From CAVRXZ01 sp963773035 (GTDB lineage Bacteria; Acidobacteriota; Vicinamibacteria; Vicinamibacterales; CAVVIG01): DNA of 64,000 bases. Position 1 is the first letter of the stretch; each line of letters begins with the position of its first letter. The stretch spans positions 1 to 64,000 of the forward strand of contig CAVYZX010000008.1 of NCBI GenBank assembly GCA_963773035.1. Reading direction: 5' to 3'. A program made the position numbers and the translations under genes. Below, piece after piece: positions 17,691-25,028 of the stretch. The notes under the pieces are model-generated. The model was not told the origin of the DNA. It saw only the letters and a list, made by a program, of their open reading frames with translations, and ran no database searches.

Positions 17691-19322
17691 TTAGAAACTC
17701 GCCTGCAGCCGGACACCGGGCAGGAAATAGCCAAACTTATCGCTCTGATTGTCGAGCACGTGCTGCAGATGGAAGGCCAGTCGCAGCCGCTCCGTCAGAT
17801 GCAGATTGTAGTACCCCTCCACCAGCTTCTCGTTCTCTCCAGTGCCGAGCTCGGTCTGCGCGTACCCGATGCCCCAGGCATCCTGCGGATTGAAGATGAT
17901 CCCGGTCTTGAATGACACGCCGAGACTGTAGAAGCGATCGTGTCCATCCACGGCCTCGGATTGCCCATATCGCCCGAATATCGTCGTCGCCGGCGAGAAC
18001 TTCTGATCGATGCTGAAGCCAAAAGCCGTTTGATTCGACTCGAGACTATTATCCCACCGGTACCACACTCGATAGTTTCCTTCCGGCAGCGAGAAGGGCC
18101 GGGCTACATAGTCGAATTCCGTAAGCGTGAAGATCGAATCGGAGAGATTCGTCGCTTGGTTATTGCTCTGCTGAAGACCGAGCTTCAGGCTCGCGCCCTT
18201 CTTTGAGTCGTAGACGGCTGCCACGCCTGTGCCGTTGACAGCAAGACCGAGCGCCGGGTTGTTCACGAGCGCATCGCTGAGGAACTGCGTGGTCTCGTCG
18301 TTGGCGGCGGTGTTGTGATCGAAATAGTTGGTGAGGTCGAGCCGGCCGGCGATGATCGCCAGCCGCTGCGAAAACAGCTCCGTCCTGAGCCATGTTTCTC
18401 GCAGGTTCAACTGATTCTGGGTGCCGAGGCGGGCCGTGTAGCTGTTCAGCAATGTCAGCGACGGAATCTCCTGGTCTGGAACCGAGCCGCTCAATGCCAC
18501 GACGTCAGCGAAGAACACTGTATGCTGCGCCAGTCCCGCGTTAAAGAACAAGTCGGCTGAGGCGAGCGCATATGTATGACCGTCGGCGTCGGTTTTGGGT
18601 CCGCTGCTCTGCAGGGCGGTCTGACTCACGATGGTGGCGTTCACGCCAATTCCCACACGGTGGTTCTCTGCGTCCGCGATGGCCTCTTCCAGTTTCTCGT
18701 TGATGGTCTGGCGCCGATACACGCGCTCCCTCTGATACGTGACTTCTCTCTTGGTCCCTTGCGCCGGCTGGTCGTACTCGACGCCGTTTTCATCGACAAA
18801 GACCTCGATCCGTTTCACACGGGTTTCTGGCTCCGAAAGCACCGCGAGGGATTCGAGCTCGTTGATTCGTTGTTCGAGCGCTTTGATCCGTTCGAGGAGT
18901 GCCTGAGTGTCGGTGCTTCCGCCGGCTACTCGTGGCGCCGCTTCCGCTCCGACGAGCTCGAGTGGCTCCATCGCCACCGCCACTGCCTGACTCGTCGGTA
19001 TCGTGATTTCCTGACTCGCTCGCCCGAACCCAGGCGCGTCCACCTGGAGGACGTACGTTCCCGCCGGCAACTGCTCGAAGGTAAACGCCCCATCGGCGCC
19101 CGTGCGGGTCGTCCGCGGTGGCGGCTCGTTCTGGCGCATGTTCGGCATGTTGGGCATGGCCGCGCCGGGCGGGGGCAGGGTTCTAAGCGAGACCTCCGCG
19201 TTGGCAACGACGCCACCGCGCAAGTCGGCAACACGCCCGTTCAACGAGGACGTTTGCGCGAATGCGTACGTGGCCATCAGCGAGAGCGCGCACGCCCACA
19301 CTAACGAACGGAATCTGTACAT
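17691..19322 (-). CDS. Outer-membrane porin with N-terminal carboxypeptidase-regulatory-like domain
   Basis: A signal peptide (VWACALSLMATYAFA) is followed by a carboxypeptidase regulatory-like beta-sandwich (SLNGRVADLRGGVVANAEVSL, GADGAFTFEQLPAGTYVLQVDAPGF), a short coiled coil (ALLERIKALEQRINELESLA), and about 350 residues of alternating aromatic/hydrophobic strands ending in the C-terminal phenylalanine (PGVRLQASF) typical of beta-barrels. It resembles OprB/SLH-type porins. It may supply the outer-membrane route for the metal/redox unit. ATG 19322 has GAGGTGA 7 nt upstream. A conserved 26-bp motif lies about 80 bp before the start. Confidence 0.83.
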   Translation of the reverse strand: MYRFRSLVWACALSLMATYAFAQTSSLNGRVADLRGGVVANAEVSLRTLPPPGAAMPNMPNMRQNEPPPRTTRTGADGAFTFEQLPAGTYVLQVDAPGFGRASQEITIPTSQAVAVAMEPLELVGAEAAPRVAGGSTDTQALLERIKALEQRINELESLAVLSEPETRVKRIEVFVDENGVEYDQPAQGTKREVTYQRERVYRRQTINEKLEEAIADAENHRVGIGVNATIVSQTALQSSGPKTDADGHTYALASADLFFNAGLAQHTVFFADVVALSGSVPDQEIPSLTLLNSYTARLGTQNQLNLRETWLRTELFSQRLAIIAGRLDLTNYFDHNTAANDETTQFLSDALVNNPALGLAVNGTGVAAVYDSKKGASLKLGLQQSNNQATNLSDSIFTLTEFDYVARPFSLPEGNYRVWYRWDNSLESNQTAFGFSIDQKFSPATTIFGRYGQSEAVDGHDRFYSLGVSFKTGIIFNPQDAWGIGYAQTELGTGENEKLVEGYYNLHLTERLRLAFHLQHVLDNQSDKFGYFLPGVRLQASF

Positions 19323-19400
19323 AAGCAGTCACCTCAGACTGTTAAAAGCGGCAAGCAGGGCCGCAGTCGGAATGCTAAAGGGGTCTGAGGGATCGGGCAC

Positions 19401-19426
19401 CTGAAGAGTTTCTGAATTCTTTGTCA
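19401..19426 (-). promoter_or_regulatory. Conserved 26-bp motif upstream of the porin gene
   Basis: On the minus strand the motif reads TGACAAAGAATTCAGAAAC then TCTTCAG. A copy at 21151-21176 matches in 22 of 26 positions and lies upstream of the first gene of the same leftward run. A partial copy (TGACGAAAAATTCAGA) lies at 19504-19519. The TGACA and TTCAG ends are spaced like -35 and -10 elements (16 nt), so a promoter for an alternative sigma factor or an operator is possible. It is also flanked by GCACCTGA and TCAGGTGC, a dyad of its own. Confidence 0.5.
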
Positions 19427-19573
19427 GGTGCTCGCAACTTCATTGTGAAAGAACCGCGTCGCTGGCAGGCAGACGATGTCTCCGACCATTTAGTCGCTCA
19501 AGTCTGAATTTTTCGTCAGAGATCCAGGCCAAAAACTTCAGGAACTCGGTGAGCTTCTTGGTGCTCGCGCGTT

Positions 19574-19595
19574 GAGGGCTGAGGGCTGATGGCTG
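19574..19595. repeat. AGGGCTG heptad array, short
   Basis: Three units (GAGGGCT, GAGGGCT, GATGGCT) lie 6 bp past the stop of the cupredoxin-like gene on the transcribed minus strand. The remaining sequence to 19322 (19323-19573) holds no gene; a short dyad and the conserved motif at 19401 are all I see. Confidence 0.7.
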
Positions 19596-19600
19596 CATGT

Positions 19601-20345
19601 TTATTTCGGTGGCGGTTCGGTTCCGGAGTACATGAAGTCGACCGTCGTGGTCGCTCCGGCTTTGACCTGAACCGTTTGAGTCACCGGGCCGTAGCGTTCG
19701 TGCCAGGCCTGGATCTTGTGCATGCCCGGCCGGTACGTTGGCGATTTCGAACGTGCCGGCGGTGTTGGAGACGGCGAAGTAGGGATGACTGACGACCCCG
19801 ACATATGCCGTCATCCAGCTGTGCACATCACATTTGATGTGCAGCATCTCTTCGTCCTTCATTTTGAACTGCTGCATCATGCCGGCCTTCGGCTCGCTCA
19901 CGTTGAACGTATTGCTCTTGGCCGACAAGCTGTGAACGTTGTGCATCAGCTCGTCGCTGTTGTGAACCTGCAGCGTCTGGCCGACTCGAGCGCCAACGAC
20001 GCGCGGCAAGTACACGCAGCCTTGCTGATCGAGTTTCACCGGTTCGGTTGGCACTGGCGTTTGTGGAAACGATCCTTCGAGCTTGACGAACACGTTGGCG
20101 AGGCTGCCGTCCAGAGCGGCCAGGACGGTTTCCTGAATGACGCGCTTGCCGGCGTTGATCTTGGAGCACATCGGGTCCATGCCCATTCGGATCACGGGAT
20201 TTCCTGGCAGCTTGCCGTTCAAGCGAACGTGGCCTTTGATCGTTCCTCGGTTGGCGGCCTGAGCGGCGGCCGCGATGGTCGGCTGGTTCGGGATGACGAC
20301 CGCGGCCGTCAAGACGACCGCCAACAGGCAGAAGACGCCTTTCAT
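19601..20345 (-). CDS. Cupredoxin-like secreted protein with carboxypeptidase-regulatory-like tail, one frameshift
   Basis: A signal peptide (VFCLLAVVLTAAVVIP) precedes a beta-sandwich protein. The ligand set of a type 1 copper site is visible: HNVHSL, then IKCDVHSWM with Cys, His and Met spaced as in plastocyanin-like folds. After AGTFEIANVPAG the frame is lost by one extra G at about 19725 (GGCCGGGCATG instead of GGCCGGCATG); in the next frame the protein continues MHKIQAWHERYGPVTQTVQV and stops at 19601. The restored protein is about 248 residues. It is 14 bp from the cytochrome lipoprotein gene and in the same unit. Predicted role: periplasmic copper protein for electron transfer or copper storage. 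Confidence 0.8.
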
Positions 20346-20359
20346 CGGTTCGCCCAGTC

Positions 20360-20944
20360 CTACTTGGCGGCTTTGGTGGCCGCTTCAAGCCCGGCGAACT
20401 GGTTGGGATACCAATACTTCAAGTGGCAGTTCTCGCAAGCCTGATCGATTCCTTCACCGGAGTCCAGGAGGGCTTCTGCGTTCTTCGAATCGATCGCTTT
20501 CAGGGCGGGCACAGCGGCATCGTGCAGCCCATGCGCCAGCTTGATCCAAGTTTCGCGATCCTTGTCGATCAGCTCTTGTATTTGCGGCGGCTCGAGCTCG
20601 ATATTCGGATTCTCCGACTTGTCGCCCGGGCTGGCGACCTGGCGGCCTTCCATCAGCAGAAGGTTGCTCGCCTCGACGAGCCGAACGGCGTTCCGGCGCT
20701 GCTCCGCCCAATCCTTATCAGTTCGAGGCCGTCGCTCTTCCGTGCCGGCCGCGCTGACGATTGTCGCCACCGATTCCCAGATCCCATCCGCGGAGGGATC
20801 GACAATCGAGTCCATGATGTCCTTGATCGAGGCCGTCGGTCGCAGCGGTGAGTCCTGCTTGGGTGGCGACTGTGGCGCTCGACTGCACGCGACGACGAGG
20901 AAAATCGACACGCTCACCACGAAAAGCCCAAGAAACCTTGACAT
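20360..20944 (-). CDS. Cytochrome-c'-like lipoprotein
   Basis: ATG 20944 (MSRFLGL) with GGAGGAAGGA just upstream gives a lipoprotein signal with lipobox VVAC (Cys20). The body is mainly helical (IKDIMDSIVDPSADGIWESVATIV, AVRLVEASNLLLMEGRQVA, WIKLAHGLHDAAVPALKAI) and closes with a single haem motif CENCHLKYWYP at about 170-174, the layout of four-helix cytochrome c' or class II cytochromes. It is the first gene of the leftward run that extends to 10.5 kb. Predicted role: membrane-tethered periplasmic electron carrier. Confidence 0.82.
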   Translation of the reverse strand: MSRFLGLFVVSVSIFLVVACSRAPQSPPKQDSPLRPTASIKDIMDSIVDPSADGIWESVATIVSAAGTEERRPRTDKDWAEQRRNAVRLVEASNLLLMEGRQVASPGDKSENPNIELEPPQIQELIDKDRETWIKLAHGLHDAAVPALKAIDSKNAEALLDSGEGIDQACENCHLKYWYPNQFAGLEAATKAAK

Positions 20945-20964
20945 GACCTGTCCTTCCTCCAAAC

Positions 20965-21050
20965 GTGGGGCTCTGCCCCACACCCCGGCTCGGTCGCTCG
21001 CGGGGCCCCATTGCCCCGCTCCGCTCCCTCGCAGGCGCGCTGTGCGCGCC
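20965..21050. repeat. Three GC-rich hairpins in the leader of the metal/redox unit
   Basis: GTGGGG-CTCTG-CCCCAC (20965-20981), GCGGGG...CCCCGC (21000-21019) and GGCGCGC-TGT-GCGCGCC (21034-21050) lie between the conserved motif at 21151 and the first start codon at 20944. If transcription starts at the motif, they are in the 5' leader. They could act as an attenuator or are a repeat family. Confidence 0.6.
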
Positions 21051-21150
21051 TAGGACGCGTCGCTACGGCAGATGGTGTATCGGTCACCGCATCATGCAGC
21101 GACCACGCGCTTCCGAACGTAATCGTAGCCGAGCCAGGAACGCGCGGAGT

Positions 21151-21176
21151 CTGAAATGTTTCTGAATTCCCTGTCA
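21151..21176 (-). promoter_or_regulatory. Conserved 26-bp motif upstream of the cytochrome lipoprotein gene
   Basis: On the minus strand TGACAGGGAATTCAGAAAC is followed by ATTTCAG, matching the copy at 19401-19426 in 22 of 26 positions. It is about 207 bp upstream of the start at 20944. Two near-identical sites in one gene group suggest common regulation or a shared promoter type. Confidence 0.5.
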
Positions 21177-21227
21177 GAGATCTCGGCTTGCCACCCACCG
21201 ATCAGTTGTAAGGAATGAGTAAGCGAC

Positions 21228-22214
21228 TCACCGATTCACGTTGCCAATACTGGCTGCAGGGTAGCGAAGGCCTGCCGTCGCGCCTTTCGGCGCGGCCTCG
21301 TCCAGCTTGCGGAGGTCCTCAGCAGTGAGCCGGAGGTCGGCGGCGCGGACGTTCTGCTCGACGTATGAGACGTGCTTGGCACCGAAAATCGGCACGATCG
21401 TCTTGCTGCGGGACAGCAGCCACGCCAGAGCGAGCTGAGCCAGCGTGCATTGCTTCGCCGCAGCCAACGGCTCGAGCCGCCGAACGATGGCAAGGTTCTG
21501 GTTGAAGTTCTCTTCGTGGAATCGAGGATGGTCGTGGCGCCGGTCGCCTTGCTCGATGTCGCTCGTGCTTTTGAAGCGGCCGGTGAGAAAGCCACGTCCT
21601 AGAGGGGCATACGCCACGAATCCGATGCCAAGCTCGGCGCAGGTGGTCAGCACGTCATCCTCGGGGTCGCGAGTCCACAGCGAGTACTCGCTTTGAATGG
21701 CGGTGATCGGGTGAACAGCGTGGGCGCGACGAATCGTCGCAGCCGCCGCCTCGGACAAGCCGAGAAAGCGCACCTTGCCAGCGCGGACCAGATCGGCCAT
21801 GGCTCCGACCGTATCTTCGATCGGCACGTTCAAGTCGACGCGATGCTGATAGTAGAGGTCGATCACATCGACGCCGAGCCGCGCCAGCGACGCGTCGCAC
21901 GCACTACGAACGTACTCGGGTGATCCATTGATGCCGAGGTTCTTGCCGTCTTCGGTCCGCACCTGACCGAATTTCGAGGCAAGGACGACGCTCGCCCGGC
22001 GGTCGCGAATGGCCGCACCGACGAGCCGCTCGTTCTTGAACGGCCCGTACATGTCTGCCGTATCGATGAGGGTGATCCCGAGATCGAGTGCTCGGTGGAT
22101 CGTGGCCGTCGACTCGGTGTCGTCTTTCGGGGAATAAAATTCCGACATCCCCATGCATCCCAGTCCGAGGGCCGAGACGACGAGGCCTTGCGAACCGAGT
22201 TGTCGAGACTCCAT
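21228..22214 (-). CDS. Aldo/keto reductase
   Basis: A cytosolic NADPH-dependent oxidoreductase of about 328 residues with the complete catalytic tetrad: Asp and Tyr in LIDTADMYGPFKNE, Lys in VVLASKFG, His in LYYQHRVD. The N-terminus MESRQLGSQGLVVSALGLGCMGMSEFY and the C-terminal cofactor part IVPIFGAKHVSYVEQN fit the AKR13/yakC-like group. ATG 22214 is the family start; the frame upstream runs through a heptad repeat. The true substrate is unknown. It would have been the next gene after mmsA before the insertion sequence landed between them. Confidence 0.92.
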   Translation of the reverse strand: MESRQLGSQGLVVSALGLGCMGMSEFYSPKDDTESTATIHRALDLGITLIDTADMYGPFKNERLVGAAIRDRRASVVLASKFGQVRTEDGKNLGINGSPEYVRSACDASLARLGVDVIDLYYQHRVDLNVPIEDTVGAMADLVRAGKVRFLGLSEAAAATIRRAHAVHPITAIQSEYSLWTRDPEDDVLTTCAELGIGFVAYAPLGRGFLTGRFKSTSDIEQGDRRHDHPRFHEENFNQNLAIVRRLEPLAAAKQCTLAQLALAWLLSRSKTIVPIFGAKHVSYVEQNVRAADLRLTAEDLRKLDEAAPKGATAGLRYPAASIGNVNR

Positions 22215-22228
22215 AGGTAGATCCTTGT

Positions 22229-22262
22229 AGGGCTGAGGGCTGAGGGCTGAGGGCTGAGGGCT
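22229..22262. repeat. AGGGCTG heptad array, left arm of an array split by the IS
   Basis: Five tandem AGGGCTG units end just before the insertion sequence. A complementary array (AGCCCTN) lies on the far side at 23341-23369. Removal of the IS and one target copy would reunite them as a single inverted-arm array between mmsA and the aldo/keto reductase gene. Confidence 0.85.
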
Positions 22263-22288
22263 CACGAAAACCTCATCCCTAGGCGCTT

Positions 22289-23332
22289 CTTGGTTATCCG
22301 GTTGTTTCAGCTAACCACCACATGTTGCGATCAACCCACCGCGGCCAGGTCCTGAGCGCCCCGAATGGAACGATACGGTGTCGGCGTGCGCCCGGTCCCG
22401 AGGCCGAGCAACGTTTGGAACGCGGCAGTGGGTGTCCGTCGACGGTTATGCCGGAACGCGAACTCATCGAGGTAGACCTGCAGCTGCGCTCGACTCACGC
22501 CGTGATGGGTGCCGACAAGCCACTGCTGGAGGTTGCCAATCGCGCGATCGGCGAGCGGCACGACCGACCGCGCACCCTTGCGGAGCTCGCCCGCCAGCGG
22601 CTGTGTGCGCGCGACGTGCCGATAGCCGGCAACCGGCAAGCCGGTGAACTGTTTCAACCCATCGGTGTAGATCGTCGAACCCGGCCCCACATGCTGTTTG
22701 ATGAAGGCCATCAGCGTCGTGGCTTTGAAATCCGGAATGACCGCCATTCGCACGCGGCCCGACGTCGCGCCGCGCTTTTCAACGGCGACCAGCACCAGGG
22801 CCGCACGGCGGCCCTTCAATTGGCGGCTTCCGCGCAGCCCCGCTTGAACGCCGCCAATCCAGGTGTCGTCGATTTCCACGTCACCATGGAGCGGCTCGCG
22901 AGCCGCATTGACCATCGCTCTCCGGAGCTTGTGCAGCAGCATCCAAGCCGTTTCGTACCGTCGCAGACCCAACTGTCGCTGAAGCAGGAGCGCCGACATG
23001 CCTCGCTTGTCGGTGACCGTCAGATACGTCGCCCAGAACCAAGCCGTCAACGGCGTCTTGGTGTTGTGGAGAATCGTGCCCGCGGTCAGCGAGACCTGGT
23101 AGCGGCACGCCACGCATTGCCATCGGCGATGCTCCTTCATCCGATAAGCGCGCCGCTCTCCGCAACGAGGGCACGCAAACCCATCGGGCCAGCGGCACGA
23201 AGCCAAGTACTCCTGGCACGCCTCCTCCGTCGCGAACTGACGCTGAAAGTCGCGCATATTCTTCGGAAACGGCGGCCGCGGCACCCCGCTACACTACCTA
23301 TGGTGGCGTGCTGAAACAACCGGATAAGCAGA
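22289..23332 (-). mobile_element. IS1595-family insertion sequence with 8-bp target duplication
   Basis: About 1044 bp. Both ends carry TTATCCGGTTGTTTCAGC (left at 22294, right as its complement ending near 23327) followed by a weaker CCACCA match, with looser matches in the outer 5 bp. AGGCGCTT flanks it on both sides (22281-22288 and 23333-23340), an 8-bp duplication as expected for IS1595. The single gene is a full-length transposase. Clean ends and an open reading frame suggest recent insertion. Confidence 0.88.
22331..23284 (-). CDS. IS1595-family (ISXO2-like) transposase
   Basis: A 317-residue transposase. The N-terminal zinc ribbon (CPRCGERRAYRMK, WQCVACRYQVS) is followed by TAGTILHNTKTPL and the ISXO2-like DDE/N catalytic core: Asp in GDVEIDDTWIGG, Asp in TIYTDGLKQF, and the C-terminal HGVSRAQLQVYLDEFAFRHNRR segment. 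It catalyses cut-and-paste movement of its own element. The frame is intact and lies wholly between the terminal inverted repeats. Confidence 0.94.
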   Translation of the reverse strand: MPRPPFPKNMRDFQRQFATEEACQEYLASCRWPDGFACPRCGERRAYRMKEHRRWQCVACRYQVSLTAGTILHNTKTPLTAWFWATYLTVTDKRGMSALLLQRQLGLRRYETAWMLLHKLRRAMVNAAREPLHGDVEIDDTWIGGVQAGLRGSRQLKGRRAALVLVAVEKRGATSGRVRMAVIPDFKATTLMAFIKQHVGPGSTIYTDGLKQFTGLPVAGYRHVARTQPLAGELRKGARSVVPLADRAIGNLQQWLVGTHHGVSRAQLQVYLDEFAFRHNRRRTPTAAFQTLLGLGTGRTPTPYRSIRGAQDLAAVG

Positions 23333-23340
23333 AGGCGCTT

Positions 23341-23369
23341 AGCCCTGAGCCCTCAGCCCTCAGCCCTAG
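23341..23369. repeat. AGCCCTN heptad array, right arm, containing the mmsA stop
   Basis: Four units (AGCCCTG, AGCCCTC, AGCCCTC, AGCCCTA). The mmsA stop codon TAG (23368-23366 on the minus strand) is formed inside the last unit, so the array begins exactly at the end of the gene. Confidence 0.85.
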
Positions 23370-24844
23370 AATTTGCGGCTCCAGTTCGCGGGCCAGCGTT
23401 CTACGACGATCTTTTTCTCTGTGTAGAAATCGATCGCGTCGCGTCCCTGGGCATGAAGGTCGCCGAAAAAGCTTTCCTTCCATCCCGAGAACGGGAAATA
23501 TGCCATCGGCGCTGCGACACCTACGTTGATGCCGACGTTACCGACGCGCGTTTCGTAGCGGAATCGCCTCGCGGCGGCGCCGCTGCTCGTAAACAGGCAA
23601 GCCATGTTGCCGAACGCCGAACGGTTGACCATCTCGATCGCATCGTCGATCGTCTTCGCTCGCATCACGCTCAACACTGGCCCGAACACTTCGGTCTGTG
23701 CCAGCTCGCTCGTCGGATCGACATTGTCCAGGACCGTCGGCTTGATGAAGTTTCCGTGTTCGTAGCCTGCGACTTTAGCCGATCGGCCGTCCACCAGCGG
23801 CTTGGCTCCTGCCGCGACGCCCCCTTCGATGAGGCCTTCGATGCGCTGGCGACTTGCCGGCGAAATCACCGGTCCCATCTCGACACCGACGTCGAGGCCG
23901 TATCCGACTTTTCGATGTGTGGCAGACTCGCTGATCTGTCGCGCGAACACGTCACCCGCCTCGCCGACGGTAATCGCCACCGAGGAGGCGAGGCAGCGTT
24001 GGCCGGCGCAGCCAAAAGCGGAGTCGGCCGCAATCCGCGTGGTCATCTCCATGTCGGCGTCGGGCAACACCACGATCGGGTTCTTGGCGCCTCCCTGACA
24101 CTGGGCGCGCTTGCCATTGGCAGCGGCGCGCGCGTACACGTATCGCGCGACCGGGGTTGACCCGACGAACGAGATCGCGCGAACCTCGGGATGATCGATC
24201 AGCGCGTCGACGACTGCCTTGCCGCCGTGCACCAGGTTGACGACGCCGGGAGGAAATCCGCAGGTCTCGATCAGCTCGAAAATCCGGCCCATCGTCATGG
24301 GCGTCTTTTCGGATGGCTTCAGGACCAACGTGTTGCCACACGCCACTGCGTACGGAAGGAACCAGAGCGGGATCATTCCCGGAAAGTTGAACGGTGTAAT
24401 GGCCGCGACGATTCCGACCGGCTGGCGAATCATGAGCTCGTCGATGCCCGACGCGATATCTTCGAGGTTGCTGCCCATCATTAACGACGGGATGCCGGCT
24501 GCGACTTCCACGTTCTCGAGGCCCCGCTTGAGCTCGCCCTCGGCTTCACTCAACGTCTTGCCGCACTCTTGCGTGATCACACGAGCGATGTCCGAGAACT
24601 GGGCATCGAGCAACGCCTTCAGCTTGAAGAGCGGTTGGATGCGATCGCCCGGCGGTGTGCGCCGCCATGCCGGAAGCGCCGCGCCAGCCGCCTGCACAGC
24701 CTTTTCCACCTCTACGGTCGATGACAGCGGCGCGGCAGCCAGCACATCGCCTGTCGCTGGATTATGAATGGGCAGCTTGTCGGAGACGGCGGCAACGTCC
24801 CAGCGGCCGTTTATGAAGTTCAACAAAGTGCCTGACTCAATCAT
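23366..24844 (-). CDS. mmsA: CoA-acylating methylmalonate-semialdehyde dehydrogenase
   Basis: A cytosolic aldehyde dehydrogenase of 492 residues, converting (methyl)malonate semialdehyde to propionyl- or acetyl-CoA in valine or inositol breakdown. Visible are LNFINGRWDVA, AAITPFNFPGMIPLWFLPYAVACGNT, the NAD-binding FVGSTPVARYVYARAAANGKRAQ, and the catalytic cysteine in FGCAGQRCLAS, where QRC is typical of the CoA-dependent group. ATG 24844 has AGGAG 7 nt upstream, which settles the start even though the frame stays open for about 200 codons through the repeat array upstream. The substrate could be another short acyl semialdehyde. Confidence 0.92.
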   Translation of the reverse strand: MIESGTLLNFINGRWDVAAVSDKLPIHNPATGDVLAAAPLSSTVEVEKAVQAAGAALPAWRRTPPGDRIQPLFKLKALLDAQFSDIARVITQECGKTLSEAEGELKRGLENVEVAAGIPSLMMGSNLEDIASGIDELMIRQPVGIVAAITPFNFPGMIPLWFLPYAVACGNTLVLKPSEKTPMTMGRIFELIETCGFPPGVVNLVHGGKAVVDALIDHPEVRAISFVGSTPVARYVYARAAANGKRAQCQGGAKNPIVVLPDADMEMTTRIAADSAFGCAGQRCLASSVAITVGEAGDVFARQISESATHRKVGYGLDVGVEMGPVISPASRQRIEGLIEGGVAAGAKPLVDGRSAKVAGYEHGNFIKPTVLDNVDPTSELAQTEVFGPVLSVMRAKTIDDAIEMVNRSAFGNMACLFTSSGAAARRFRYETRVGNVGINVGVAAPMAYFPFSGWKESFFGDLHAQGRDAIDFYTEKKIVVERWPANWSRKF

Positions 24845-24862
24845 GGAAACTCCTAAAACGCG

Positions 24863-25018
24863 GGTGCTAGGTGCTAGGTGCTTGGTGCTGGTGCTCGGTG
24901 CCGGTGCTTGGTGCTCGGTGCTTCGTGCTGAGTGCGCGGTGATGCGTCCGCACCAAGCACCTCGCACGGAGCACCCGGCACCGGCACGAAGCACCCAGCA
25001 CTCAGCACCGAGCACGTG
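24863..25018. repeat. GTGCTNG heptad array with inverted arms (no gene inside)
   Basis: The left arm (24863-24941) has about ten GTGCTNG units; the right arm (24950-25018) has the complementary AGCACNN units. Together they fill the gap between the adh stop (25029) and the mmsA ribosome site. The 19-mer GGTGCTCGGTGCCGGTGCT (24890-24908) and AGTGCGCGGTG (24931-24941) recur exactly in the left arm flanking the S23 gene at 41992 and 42025, so the two elements are related. Confidence 0.88.
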
Positions 25019-25028
25019 CGTTAGAGCG

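Noticed and set aside
22322..23314. Plus-strand open frame of 330 codons over the IS
   Set aside because: It is the complement of the IS1595 transposase, which has all catalytic motifs on the minus strand.
24863..25018. CRISPR array
   Set aside because: Units are about 7 nt with no spacers, and arms are inverted; no cas genes are present.
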